From Eudromia elegans (lineage: Eukaryota > Chordata > Aves > Tinamiformes > Tinamidae), in the NCBI GenBank assembly GCA_003342815.1, contig PTEX01000140.1:434001-498000 (forward strand): a DNA stretch of 64,000 nt, read 5' to 3'. Each line of letters starts with the position of its first letter. The stretch's first letter is position 1. Below, in pieces: positions 36,666 to 49,200 of the stretch. Below the pieces are notes generated by a model. The model was given only the letters and a program-made list of their open reading frames with translations. It was not told the origin of the DNA and ran no database searches. Position numbers and translations under genes: made by a program.

Positions 36666-37590
36666 CTGGCTAGAAGTCTAGACAGGAAACGTGAAAGAAA
36701 AAGAGAGCTGGTTCACAGTATTTGGGTTTTTTTTTTTTTTCCTTTTCAATTAAAAGGATGTTCCATATGATAGAAAGTACAGTTGAAGTGACTCAGGCAC
36801 ATTCATTCTGTTGTTTTCTTTCTCTTTTTCCATAACACAATAAGAGCTATTAATACATTTGAGTTGCCAATATCTGAACAATCTCTGGGACATGATACAG
36901 TAGATCTTCTAAATAAATGTTGTGTTAAATTAGAATTACGATTCTCTTAAAACACTGATGAACATCAGATAATTACTACCAGTAATATAAAGAGAGAAAC
37001 ATTAGTTAAACATTGGCATTATCTCTGAAAAAAGTACCATTACTCACAGAAAAAAATAAAATTTAAGCTTACATTGAAAAAAAGAAAAAAAAACCCAACA
37101 CTACAGTAACTTAAAGGAAAGACCCCTAATGTGTCATGGAAATATTGCATGTAGCCAGGTATATAGAACTCCTATGGTCTCAGGCAGTACATAGAGGCCC
37201 AGATGTCACTAGAAGATATGTTGAAACACACTGCATATATATTTGGATTATTTCCCCTATTCATGGTCAGAAAAAAAAAAAACACGTTTTAAATTAAAGC
37301 AGTGTCACTGAGATACCCGTTAATTCTCAGCTAATGCTTATAACTCATTTGGAGCTAACACAGTGTAGGAGCAGGGGCTTGGCTATCATAGTTCAGATAT
37401 TAGGGACAGGCTGATGACAAAGACAGATGTTACGTAGGCAGCAGGAAGGATCTGTGCATCAGAGAGCTGGCATTTATACCAGGATCTAATCTCCTGATCA
37501 GAGTTTTCATCTGGATTTCATTATCATGTACTCATCTTTCTTCCCTATTCACTAAGAGGTCTCTGGGAATGTTTCCATGTCTGATAAAGC

Positions 37591-37660
37591 AGGGAAGGGA
37601 AGGGAAGGGAAAAGGGAAGGGAAAAGGGAAGGGAAAAGGGAAGGGAAAAGGGAAGGGAAA
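37591..37660 (+). repeat. 70-bp all-purine GGGAA/GGGAAAA minisatellite
   Basis: All 70 bases are purines. The unit is essentially GGGAAGGGAAAA (12 bp), repeated about four and a half times after a few GGGAA units. Runs of three G separated by 2-4 A satisfy the usual G-quadruplex pattern several times over on the plus strand, and a pure purine strand can also form a triplex (H-DNA). The frame through it (REGKGKGKGK...) is a by-product of the repeat, not a gene. It is probably polymorphic. Confidence 0.95.
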
Positions 37661-39257
37661 TACAATTAAGAGAAATGAAGGTTATAAAAACTATAATGCA
37701 GCCTCCACTACTTCTGATCAAGGTCTGTTAGAACTGTCAGTTTCTTGGATTTCATAATGATCTCCACGTTTTTTTAATACAAAGGAATTTTTTTATTATT
37801 AAACTATTCAGTCAAGTCACCACCAACAACTGCCATTTCTACTACTCAGTCATTAGTAAGTAGGAAAGAAGTTAAAAATACCATCCAAAAAAACCTACTT
37901 TATGCACCAGTCTTTCAGGGAGAAGAGGTGCTAGAACATGGCTCGAAAACAAGAAACAACAGACAAAGTTCAGCCTGCTGGATTCAGCTTTTGCAACTGA
38001 ATTGCAGTGTGGAATCAGAATCAAATATCTGTAGCCAAAAGGTGAGAGCAGAACACTCCAGGGACACTAACGGCGCCTTTGGAAGACTCCGTGGCACTTA
38101 CGTCTGACATAAAAATTTACCACCTTATAGATGCACTTCATCCAAAGGTGTAGGCAAAGAGTCCCCATGCATTTCATTTGACCTTGACTGATATCTTTGA
38201 CAGCACATCTTCTACAACCAAGTTTGAGTTGCAAGAGAAGCAGCTGAACCACATTTCAGTGGAACTGGAAGCTGAAAAAACTGTACTCATATCTCAGAAA
38301 CAATTTCTTTTTTTTTTTTTTATCAAGATGGGCAACAAAAGTTTATATTTCTTACTCAGTAGCACACTGGAATACCCAGATGAAGAAAATAATCTGAATT
38401 TACAAAAACTAATTTGTTCTCTACTTGGACTAGTTTAAAATACCCAACAATATTGACTTCTACGACCTTAAATATATTTTCAGCATACATACACACAGAA
38501 ATCCTCTAGAATTAGTGCTCAGCGTTTTTATTTTGGAAACTAGAAAAAAACTATGAAGACTTGTTGCTTAGGAAAGTTTTCACATTGGATCTTTCCGCCA
38601 TATTTTTTTTTTCAGATAACAGGCATGTTATAAAGGCATTTATGTGAGTATCTCAATAAGCTTTACATAATTTGACTTATATATACCTGGATGTTTCATA
38701 AAGGAATATTACTAAAAACTATATGAAGAACTATCACATTATAAAAAAATCACCTGAACATAACAAAGGGAACATTACTGGAAGTCTTCACTTTCTGCAG
38801 ATGACTCCCTTAGGATGAGCTAAGGCGAAATTAAAGATATCACTACTTGCTGCCTTGTTTGGAAGAAAGGTATGTTTCAAGTACCTCAAGAAAAGAGGAT
38901 GAAGCAGATGAAGACCATTGAGTTAACAGGCAGGACCTGCACATGGCAGAAGGAGGCACGGGGTTTTACTCTGCAAAAGTGGAAAGTGAGCAAAGCTGCT
39001 GGAGGGGAGAATCTGCCTCCGGATCTGTTTTCTTCTGCGCATTATCTGTTTCTTTCTCCTTGCTGCTGCAACTTCTCTTTTACAAGCAACTGATTTTCCT
39101 TATAGAATATTCTGCCATGTGGTTTAGTCCAAACAGATTCAGCACTGTTAGTTACTCAGTTTAATCCGAGACAGCTGTCCACGGAGGTTCACTGCTGGGC
39201 CACCTATATACTCTAACATATATAACTGGTAAAACATATCAAGTTAAAAGACAAAGA

Positions 39258-39282
39258 AATATATATATATTTATATATATAA
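39258..39282. repeat. (AT)n microsatellite
   Basis: A short alternating AT tract with one TTT interruption, able to fold back on itself. Confidence 0.9.
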
Positions 39283-39339
39283 AGAAAGGAATAAGAAAAA
39301 ATATCTAAAGAGATTGACAAGTTTATTCACTTTGATCTC

Positions 39340-39545
39340 ACTGTTTCTGCTGATTTGAAGGGCTTTGGTCCTCCTGGTTGTTCTGCTGACCAACTGAGCT
39401 CGGAATCGTGGACTGTGTCCTGCCATGGGTCGGCCTCCGAGAGGCTCCTCTGGAGCACCCGCTCCTGCGTGCTCTCCCCGCCGCCGCCGAGCGCACGGCA
39501 GGTGGTTCGTGCTGCTGGAGCTTACGCAAACATCAGGAGTTTGAG
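39340..39545. promoter_or_regulatory. small CpG cluster
   Basis: GC-rich sequence with a CCGCCGCCGAGCGCACGG core (39479-39496) stands out in AT-rich DNA. Frames on both strands (63 and 65 codons) are unrecognised and probably due to composition. It may be a small regulatory CpG patch. Confidence 0.25.
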
Positions 39546-40912
39546 GGATTGAGAGCCTGCTGAGGCTGTCCAGACTCGCTGGGGTGACTCCAGCTACGTT
39601 GAGGGATGAGAGTTTGATCCTCTCTCTTTAAAGAGATTAGTTTTACGAGGCAGTTATGCAATGCAGAAAAATGAGAGCTATGGACCCACATTTTTCTTCT
39701 CTATTTTACTGTATTTAGCCAGCCTGTCATAATGCTGTTTTGTATGATAAACAACTGCAAAGTTCTAGTACACCAAATGTATTTATAATGGAAGTGCATG
39801 GGCGGTTTCTACTTCTATATATGATTCAGTGTTTTTGACAGCTGTGACACCAGCGCAAAAAGTCCATTCAGAAACACACCAGCAATTTGAGTAATTAAAA
39901 TGCTCGCTATTGTAAAAATTCCATCGGCCTCCAAATTTAAGGAAGACTGTCGTATTCCTATAGTTATCTTCTCTTAAGCAGTCTTGCCCCCCATATCTTT
40001 GCATGATAGTCAGGACATGAAATTATAATTCTAATAACACCCCCTTTTTTTTATTCTTTTCAACAGCAGGTGATAAATGTGCATTGTGTGCTGTTGCCAT
40101 CTTCCTGAGCTTTACAGGCGACTGCTATGATTTCCTGCAGTTGTCTTCTTAGAAATATATTTTTCTTTCACTAATCTCCATGCAACAAACAAAGAGCAAG
40201 AAATAATTGTACTAGGTTCCATAATTAGAGCTACTCTCTGACTTTCTTTTCGCTGGGGGAGGATTTTTCCTCTTAGCTTGCAACTGGTAACCCTCTTCGG
40301 AAAATGGTGTTTCATAGTGAATCCAATGGTATTGATTCCTTACTGAAGTCTGAGGTTCAGCCAGGAGGGACCTGAGCGTAACAAAGCAAGGGCTTAAAAG
40401 TCAATAATGAAAAAAAGAAAAAAGAAAGGAAGAAAGAAAATGGAAACAATGAAGCCTTATGCACTGGAACCAATTTCTTAACTGTTAAGCAAAATTAGTA
40501 ACTGAGGATAAGCGAAAGATTATTACTCATTATCTGATCCAACGTCTTGCCCTAAATCTGAGGCTAAACATAAAACTCTCTCTCTCACACACCCACCCTC
40601 GCTCCAACAAGAAAAGCAGCCAAGCGAAATGAGTTTTCCTTCTCTGTCAGTGGATGTCCAGATATTGCTGCACTTAGTTAAGAGTATTCCTGTGAGAATA
40701 CCGTGATGCTTTCCAGTTGCCATTTGATCAGTAGGGGTATGGCTTCACAGTTTTTTTGCTGGGGTTTACCATACAGGAGGCTACTATCGACAGAACAGAA
40801 ACATCAGAAAGAAGAGATTGACGCACTAAAAATTGAACACAGGTCTTTTAGGTATATGTGTGTATGTTAGCCTTTCCCTATCCAACTCAATTTTAGACAA
40901 GCTGCACACCTT

Positions 40913-40930
40913 TAAAGCATGCATGCTTTA
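40913..40930. repeat. 18-bp perfect palindrome
   Basis: TAAAGCATGCATGCTTTA reads the same on both strands. The centre GCATGCATGC is alternating purine-pyrimidine. Being non-monotonous, it is less likely to be chance than the T7/A7 palindrome at 31.7 kb. It might bind a dimeric factor; none is known to me for this exact site. Confidence 0.9.
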
Positions 40931-41053
40931 TATTCTCATACCCAGCCCATGGAGGTGCTAAACTGGCTCCTCCGAGCTCCTGAGCTCCTGGGTCCTATTG
41001 GCAGATCTATCATCCATCAACATGCTGAGGACCAGCTACTGCGGACAGCCTGC

Positions 41054-41156
41054 AAAAAAGAAATAAATAAAATAAAAATAAAAAAACCCTTCAGCGGTCC
41101 GGTTAACCCGGTGCTGGGGTTTGTTTGTTTGTTTTGTGTTTTTTGATTTTGTTTTC
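41054..41156. repeat. A-rich tract facing a T-rich tract across a GC-rich core
   Basis: An A-rich tract (41054-41087) ending in CCC is followed by a short GC-richer core containing CCGGTTAACCCGG (41099-41111), then GGGG and a TTTG/T-rich tract (41116-41156). The flanks are imperfectly complementary and could form a hairpin. It may be two opposed retroposon tails or chance. Confidence 0.5.
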
Positions 41157-42133
41157 CCTAAGACAAATGCACACAAAGGATGGAGGAGAGCGCTGTGTAA
41201 ATGCAGAAGATGCACCCTGCCCCCTTTCTCCTTGCTGGGAAAGGGACCACTGGCCACATGGTCACTGCTGGCGGGGCCCGGACACACAAGCAGCCCCACA
41301 GTCTAGTTGTCTGCTCCAGACTAGACCCTGGGCATAACCTAGTAGCATATCCTAGTAGCTCTGCCTTCTGCCTCTGCCCTCTTATCTGGCCTCTTCTGAG
41401 CATGGATTTATTCTCTTATAATATATACAAAGTGAATGAAGAAATACTTAGGCCCAAGGCAACAATATAAATCAATACTGGGAAGCTAACATCCATCAAA
41501 CTTTCTCTGGTTTCCATTTCAGTGCTCTCAGGTCCTTCTCCACAACTATCTAGTCACTAATAGCCTTCTCCTCACAAAATAAGACCCAAACACCTTCCCT
41601 CTTGAGAGGATGGGCTTGTGGTTGCAATAACTTATCAGGCTTAACAAAGAGCTCAGCTTTTTTCGTCAGAGCTTCCACAACTTTCTCTTTGCTGAAATGA
41701 ATTTTCCTTGACCATTCTCCTTTTTCAGAACTTTTCCTAATGAATTCAATGCTTTAAGCAACCTTCTTGACACCTTCCACACATTTGGGATAATACAGGT
41801 GTTTAATTAGCCAAAGGGATTAGCACAATAACATACTACAGAAAGAAATTCTTGGAGGTGTGTAGTACATTACAGAAGTTAATCATCTACCAGCTAGTAC
41901 AAGCAGATCTCTTATGGCATTAAACTGCCTTTACTAACATAAAATAAAGGGCTGGAATGCAGCAAATGCATCAATGCACCACAAAAGAACCATTTCATAT
42001 CCATAAATACATATTTTCCATCCCAAATGAAACAAAATTCCTTCCCTCATAGAAACAGATGTTAAAGCAAAGCTGTCTTTTCTTTTTTCACTGATTCTTT
42101 TTGTCAATTTTTACACCTTTAGCTGGTGTTATC

Positions 42134-42171
42134 AAGAATTATACAATTCTTAATTTTGACTTAATTTTGAC
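42134..42171. repeat. 7-bp inverted repeat followed by 11-bp tandem repeat
   Basis: AAGAATT, spacer ATAC, AATTCTT, overlapping the start of two exact copies of TTAATTTTGAC (42150-42160 and 42161-42171). This is local slippage-type structure with no obvious role. Confidence 0.8.
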
Positions 42172-45050
42172 TGGCCACTGCTGTACCGTAAAAGTGGTAA
42201 TAGAATGAAATGAAATCTTGGTGAGATGAGGTATCTTAATCATGGCAGGGAAAAAAACAGTTATTTATTCTACTTCTGTAGCAGTTCTGTAGGAACACCG
42301 ACAAAAGTATGAATAAAATGAGGTAGACTGGCAGATAGCTCAATTACATGGCACTACTGGAAGCTAAAATACTATGGTTTAAAATATAACACTGCTCAGC
42401 ACCCTATTGTGAACCAAAGTGATAAAGCAGGATGATATTTTAGAAAGCCTTTGGTGTTTTAATCTTATTGCATTTTTACTTTCAAATTCCTGGTTAACAC
42501 CGTTCACAACCAACACCATTCGCTCAGGTAGGGTGACTGAATTAACAACAAAAAAATGTATTTTCTATTTCTCATTTGCAATAAAGATGACACATTAAGA
42601 TAATTGCTATTTTCTCTGTCAGACACCTGAATTCTGTTAAAGGTAGCTGAAAATCTTTATCAAGCTCAGGAGAGCAGCAGGCAATCTGCTTACCTGGCAT
42701 GAAATGTCAACAGTTTCTGGCCGAGCAGATACACAGACAGACGGATTTATTGGTAAGTCTCATAAGTGCAGTATTGCCTGTCCAAGCCTGCACACTAAAT
42801 AGTTCAGGGAAGTGCGGACCTTGTGTATTTTAAGAGATATACTCTGAAATCTGACACTGATATTCAGCATTTCCATACGGGCTCTTTCACTACTGATTAA
42901 ATCATGAAAAGGACCATGAAAATATATCCAAGAATAGTCCTGGGCTGTGGCTGCATATTCCATGATACAAACCTTACGCACTGCTAGATCCTCCAGTCAA
43001 GATACTTGATCCAGATGAGGAACACACACACACAGAGCTCCCTTTTTTTAAAAAAATGCCAAGGCTTCTTGCTTTTGTGCTGGATGCAGAAGACCTGACA
43101 ATACCTATGTGGCATAAAATGGGCCCAGGGAATCTGAATAAGCTCTGCATGGGATGTGAGCTTTGCTCCATTCACTGCAGCCCTTCTGATCTGCCAAAAG
43201 AACCCAAGAGTCAGACCAATCTGATCCGCCAATGGCAGCCCTGGTGACATCTCCCATGGGTGGATCTTGCAAAGGCAATGCTGTTTTTTGGTGCCTGGCA
43301 TCCCAATCTGCGGGGCAAATGGAAGTGTGTAGTATGTAGTGAGCAGAAAGCAGGTTGTTTCTGCGAAATCTCTTTATTCAGTTGAATGCAGGAAGGTCGT
43401 TATTAAACAGCTATTAATGGATTTACTACACGGAAATCCAATCTCATAATAGCTGCTCATCTAAAACGAGCTCACCTGCTAACCAAGAAGTGGTCTTGTC
43501 CCAAGAAAAGATATTAAGAAGTTCAACACAGTGTCTATGTTTCCTATGCCTAGCCCAAAATATACTTCATAATAACCTTATGGGATTGGAACTGTTCTGC
43601 TAGAGAACCCATTCAAATTCTTGTTTCAGAAATATGGACAAAAAGAAATGAAAATTTGTAGAACAAGTGGGAGGAAAGCAGAGGACCTGTCACAACCATT
43701 CTCCCTCCTTATGGGCTTTGAGAAGCCAAACACTTTCCTCCATTTGGATTTTTTTTCTTTTGGCTACAAAGCAAGTTGTTCTACTCTAATCTCTCTGTTC
43801 AACAAAAGTCAGAGTGGGGAGGAAAGTTCTTCCACAAACCACTACTGACACACTAGTAATTCTCCAAATGGCACTTTTTTTTTATTTTTCTTTAGGTATT
43901 ACTGTTCATTACAGGCAGCTGAAGCAAATCAGCTATCAGGTAGCTGTTGGTGCTCAATTCTCTTCTATCACACTATATATGTCAACACTAACAAAGCTAA
44001 AAGTAGTGACACAACTTCGGAGGAGGATGTTCTCAAAGGTAAACAGTTTATAAATGAAGGTTTTCTTAAATTAGTTACGTATCTTCAGTACAGCCACTGA
44101 AGTAGGGTGCAAAATAAATTGTCCATTAAAATAAAGGAGAACCTTCTATTTTTTCTCAAGCTTCCAGAAACAGAGAAAGGACTGAAAAAAAAAATTTTAT
44201 AATTCCCGCCTGAGTTTAAAGCATCATTGGACTGAACTCTGGAAAATACGCAGGAAAATACACAAAGCATCCCCGCTTTGACTAAATGTGTATTTCCTGG
44301 GATGGCACTAGAATTAGGACACAACTAAACATTTCTGAATACCTTTTTATGCACAAATCCAAAGAGTGCATCCCATCTTGCCCACCTGCTTAGGGCACAT
44401 ACATTTTATAAGATGCAATCAGAAGAGCTCAGCAAGTCACTGCCTGTGGTTAAACGGAAAAACATATGGTTTGCGGTTCTTCCCTATACGCTATTTGAAA
44501 GTTGTGGATTTAATAAAAACTAGTTGGATTAGGTTAAATTATGGCACAAAACCAAGCAGACATTCTTGGGCATGGGCAACGAGGAACTGGATCCCTACAC
44601 ACACGCGTCCACAGGAGACGTTCACATACGTTTGGTATCTGTGTTCTCTGCCCCCGTTTTGGCCATTGAGGGAAGGGTCCCAAACAGCAGATGGCAGTTA
44701 CTGAGCCGTAAGGGGAAACAAAGCTGGGCAAAAGTGAGGATAAAGAAGCAAAAAAGGAGGGAAAGTGGAATGCAGAATAGAGGGAGGAAATGAAACGCAC
44801 GGTACAAATAGCAGGAGGATAAAGCTGTGGCTAACGTACAGGACAGAGAGTCCTTGCCAAGCACCATGTGTAACCGCAGTCACATCTTCTCTTATTAGCT
44901 CAGTTAACTCATCCATCGTGTGAGGGAAACACTGAGCTATGCAGGTAGCCAAGAGCACATTAAATCCTGGGAACTCGGCTGTTAACTTGCCACTATTGCT
45001 AAACAGCCTGATGTTGTCTTAACCTTCGGGGATCAAAAGCTCAGTCAGTT

Positions 45051-45231
45051 TTTGTTGATTTCACTGCTGCCCTGTTTCTCTGTGCACCTGGGAGTCACCC
45101 AGCACAGTCGGCACTGCCCTGCTTCTGCCCCAGGAGCAGGAGCCCAGGCACCCAGCAGGCCGGGAGATCTATCTATCCCTCTATCCATCTATCCATCCAT
45201 CTATCCAACTATCTATCAACTATCTATCCAA

Positions 45232-45276
<45 letters not shown>

Positions 45277-46200
45277 CATCCATCCATCCATCCATCCATC
45301 CATCCATCCATCTATCTATCCATCCCAAGCCCGGCCTGGGCGACAGCTGCCAGCAAGCGCATGGAGAAGCAGCCCCAGGCTTGCTCAACCCCAGCCGGAG
45401 GTGGGGACCCCTGGGCTCTCGCTGGCTGCTCGGCCTTAGCTTCTCCTTTCTGCCTTCTGCCACAAACACCTTGGGGCAGCCGCAAGCAAAGCCATCGCCT
45501 GCAGAAGGCTTTTCCACGTAGCACTGGCTCCATCCGCCTCTTTTGGCCTTTTCCACGAAGGAGCAAGAGCCGGGATCAGGCCCTCTGTTCCTCGCAGTCT
45601 CCCGGTGCAGCAGGGGAGCCGCGGAGCCGGGCAGGGGATGCTCTGGCTCACGCCATGGCCACAGCAGCCAGCCAGGGAGCAGCCCCAGGCCGACGAGCTG
45701 CTTCATACTCTTTGCTAGAGCATTGTCGATACAGGCCAGCCGTTTCAGACACTGTAAAACACGGTTTTCCCTCCTACGCAAGGCCCTCCCAGGATGCCAA
45801 ATGAGACCGGCAAGCCCTAAGCAAGGGAAGCCCCAGTCCACCCCAAAACACTTGCTCACGTTTGTTGCCTCCCCCAAAGTAGCAGTCGCTGCGGACACTA
45901 GGGCTGGCAGCTCTGAAAGCTGGCTTTCACACCGCCCCGGTACCGCTGCTGCCAGAGCCAGCAACCCTGTCTCCTCACTTGGTAGCAATCACCAGCTCCT
46001 CATGCTGGGGGTTGCTTGCTTGCAACCCAAGGAAACGGCCACCAGGCAGCAAGTCCTCCCAGCCCAGCAAGGGCACCGAAACCCTGTCCCCACGTGGATG
46101 AAACCTGCAGCCCAGGTGTCCATGCACGTGCACAGTGAAGGAGCAGGCGAGCAGGCCAAGAGAGTGAGTGGTTAGGAATGGCCTGGACCACAGACAAGAC
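45051..46200. other. GC-rich, stop-poor block split by a microsatellite
   Basis: This block is clearly GC-richer than its surroundings. It holds the longest open frames of the window: 250 codons plus (45052-45804), 238 codons minus (45272-45988) and 210 codons plus (45543-46175). They overlap on both strands, the two plus-strand ones open without ATG, and the first two are prolonged through a 4-bp repeat that has no stop in those frames. None shows a recognised domain. I read the block as GC-rich non-coding DNA, perhaps an expressed non-coding region or old unrecognised repeat, not a gene. Confidence 0.4.
45167..45325. repeat. (ATCT)n/(CATC)n tetranucleotide microsatellite
   Basis: About 160 bp. 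It starts with mixed TCTA/TCCA units, continues with a near-perfect run of about eleven TATC units (about 45232-45275) and then about ten CATC units (about 45275-45311), ending in mixed units. Long pure tetranucleotide runs like this are usually highly polymorphic. The two-block structure suggests a CATC array later invaded by T variants, or the reverse. Confidence 0.97.
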
Positions 46201-49200
46201 GCCTGAGATAAATGCAGCGCCTGATATCTAGCTTTGCCTCACAGTGCAACAAGATTTAGTTCTTTTCTATGTTTCGGGGACAGAAACCTCCTTCTCTCTC
46301 TCTCAAATCCACACGTTGGTTCAAGGAAGTCCTGGACTCAGCTCTACGCTCCTTGTCTCTCAGACACTCGTGCTAGCCACCAGGCTATCAGCTTCATTCA
46401 GACTATTTCATTCATTCATTGCTTCAATAGGCAAGGCCCCAAATTTATAGCCAGGTGACCATGGTGCTGACTTAGGTAGATCAAGTACCTCAACCAGATT
46501 CCTTCATACCCAAGCAAAAGGAGGAGATGTGCATTATCAGCTATTCACGGGCCTTCTTCTAGTTCTAAATCTACTTGCTAGCCAATAATCCTACCCTAGA
46601 CCCAAGAAGGATCCTTACTAAAGTTTCATTAAAAGAAATACAGTTTGCAGAATGATTTTGCTTGGTTGAATTAGAATTTTCTGATAGAAAATTGAATGTT
46701 AAAAATATTTGAAGCCAGTTCTACTGCTTTTGCATTCAAGTCCCAGCATATGCTCAGCAAGTGCACAACAACTCCAAGATGAGAGCAAGTTTTAGTACGC
46801 TGACGGAATTCTCCCCATTCCAGCTGCAAGGATTCTCCGCTTGAGGACTGATAGGTAACTGAAGAGAGTCCCATTTCCCCTGAGGGACAGAAATGCCAAA
46901 ATTCCAAATAATCCAAGGTGAGCCAAACAGAAAAGGCATCCAGGCAGGATGAAAATATCTAGCTGTATGCTGACCATATTAGAAATCAAGAGCAGCTCCT
47001 GAGCTGCCAGAACAACTGTTCAAAGAGCTGTGCCAGGCATCCAGATGATGCTGCTGGCATGAGATCTTCCACAGTCTGAGAGCAGCTGGGTTCCAGGGCC
47101 AATATCCACAGCCTGGATGTGGAGGGAAAGGGCCGCTCACCATCCAGCAGCATCCTTCCCTCTACATAGTCATAGGTGAATTAGTTGTTTCCATTACATT
47201 TGGAAATTGAAAACCTTTATATAAAACAAAAGGTTTGATACGATATAGTGTATTGTGGTCCTTCATGCCACTGGAAAAGAGAAGTCTTCCAAGCTCATAT
47301 TAAATCAGACTAGACAATCTCATTTAGCTTGATGCTCCCTGGGAATCCTGGAGGTAGACACCAAGGAGCCTTGGTGATCCAGGCTGAATGACAGGAAAGA
47401 GTCCTAGCTGGAGCTGACAAAAGTCAGGTGTTCTGCCTCATCAAAGCTTTGTAGGTTTTGCCTGCTAGTTACACATTTTTTATTTGGTTTCTTGACCAAA
47501 TTGGACCCACAGAAAAGACATTATAAGTCATCCATGAACCAGAAATGTTGCTCTTCCAAAATACATATGCTCTTCAATTCTACAAAATAAACACCACTGC
47601 CATAGAGACAAAGACAGTATACCTAATCAGGTAAGAACTCCCCACACCTAAGTTGCTTTAAAAAGTGCAACTTCTCAGAATTTTCTAATAAACTCTTTTT
47701 TTTTTTTTTTAATTTCAGATCTCTTGTCACAAAAAGAGTTCAATATTCCATAGATTATTCCTCCACCAGTATTTTGTAATATATGTGACTTACGTGTGAT
47801 AAACATCTTACAGTAGTCTTGTCTTCATTTATGATGTCTTCAATAACATAACTATGGCCTTTGCTCCAAAATAACAAAGCTATCCCTAGCTAATGCTGAT
47901 GCAGCTTTTCACTGTACCATCCCTTATGTCCTTCTCTAGCTGACATTATACACTCAGGAAAAAAAATAGACAGATACATTAATAAAATGTACTAACTCAA
48001 GGAAATACAAGGAAACAGGAAAGAGGTTTTCTGCAACTTTAAATAATAGAGACAAAACATGGTAGCATTAGAGCAAAATCCAGAGCAGGAAGCCAGTCAG
48101 TTTATCATGAAATTAAATATATGAGGAATGATGTCTATGAGAAGGTCCGGGTTTCATCCAATGATGGAAGTTCAAAGGAGGGAGCACGGTGACAGGGCAG
48201 GGCCCATGAAACTGCTCATGCCCACAGAGGGCAAGAAACACTTGTCAACGAAGTGAATAAAAGCATTTAGTGCACAAAGAGCAGATCAAGATGACTGCTG
48301 CTGGTAGGAGTTTTTCAAAGCAGGCCAAAGCCATTTAGAAACTGAGAGATTAATGTAGCTTCCTCTTGTCTGCAGGCTGCATATGTTGTGAGGGCCATAT
48401 ATATCACAAACCAATCTGAATGTTTGCTTTTGCACTCTCATCTGCATTTGGAATTGGGATCTAAAAGGTGTTAAGAGAATTCCTTGCATCTGAGAGGAGG
48501 ACTAGAAATGGGAAACACATCAATCTGGTAGGTCTCCCATTGCAGTAAATCCTCCCTAGAAAAACAATTGCAGCTCACTTTCAATGTAGACCTCAAAGGG
48601 TTACGTGGAAGGGATGGGGCAGGGGGATTATACTGAAAAGAAGCTACCCAAGGCACGGGATTCAAATATTGGGCCCAGCTCACAAAGCTGATGCCCAAAA
48701 CAAAAAGAGAGCTCAGCAAAGACCATAAGGGAAAAACAGATTTTTAAGGGAAAAACACTTCTTGAAAGCTTCAGTAGTCTAGTCACAAGCCTACTTATTT
48801 GTGAGCATATGCTGTTTTGACTAGATGTCCAACTGCTATACAAAAAAAGACGATAGCTTCAGTGGGAACTAGTGCACTGTAGCGTAAATGCCAAGCAAAG
48901 GTACAGTGTTATACTCACATTTTTTTCTATCATTTTCTTAAGAGTATTTATTTAAAATCAGATCACCCAAAACAAACAGCTGTCCTGAATCTCTTCCAGG
49001 ACATGAGCAATCTGCTTCTAATATTTACCAGATTTTGTTCTGCCTTTAGAGAAAAGAAGAAAAGTTCCGTGTTCTGATACAAAGTCACTTACTAAAAGCT
49101 AAGAGTCACTTCTCGTTGCATCCCTATGCTATATAGGTAAATTCCTTTCACATTGGAAACATCTGCCTTCAATCCACAGGCTGAAAGACCAGTCTGACAT

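Larger units (their letters stand above)
36666..39339. other. AT-rich unique DNA, no gene seen
   Basis: It contains T runs at 36727-36740 and 38308-38321, the purine minisatellite at 37591-37660 and an AT microsatellite at 39258-39282. Frames are short and unrecognised. Confidence 0.5.
39546..45050. other. AT-rich unique DNA, no gene seen
   Basis: No gene or transposon is recognised. Minor structure includes a purine-rich A/G tract at 40409-40441, an 18-bp palindrome at 40913-40930, opposed A-rich and T-rich tracts at 41054-41156, and a small inverted repeat plus tandem repeat at 42134-42171. Overlapping frames at 41036-41470, 42974-43301 and 44366-44958 lie on both strands with no domains. 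Confidence 0.5.

Noticed and set aside
37569-37757. 62-codon frame rich in GKGKGK
   Set aside because: It is a translation of the purine minisatellite.
45052-45804. 250-codon plus-strand frame
   Set aside because: It opens without ATG, is carried through a stop-free 4-bp microsatellite (IYLS/HPSI repeats) and overlaps other long frames on both strands. No domain is recognised.
45272-45988. 238-codon minus-strand frame
   Set aside because: It ends in the reverse of the same microsatellite (WMDG repeats), overlaps the plus-strand frames and shows no domain.
47696-47718. T run followed by AATTTCAG as a splice acceptor
   Set aside because: No open frame, donor or recognisable exon follows; T runs are common in this window.
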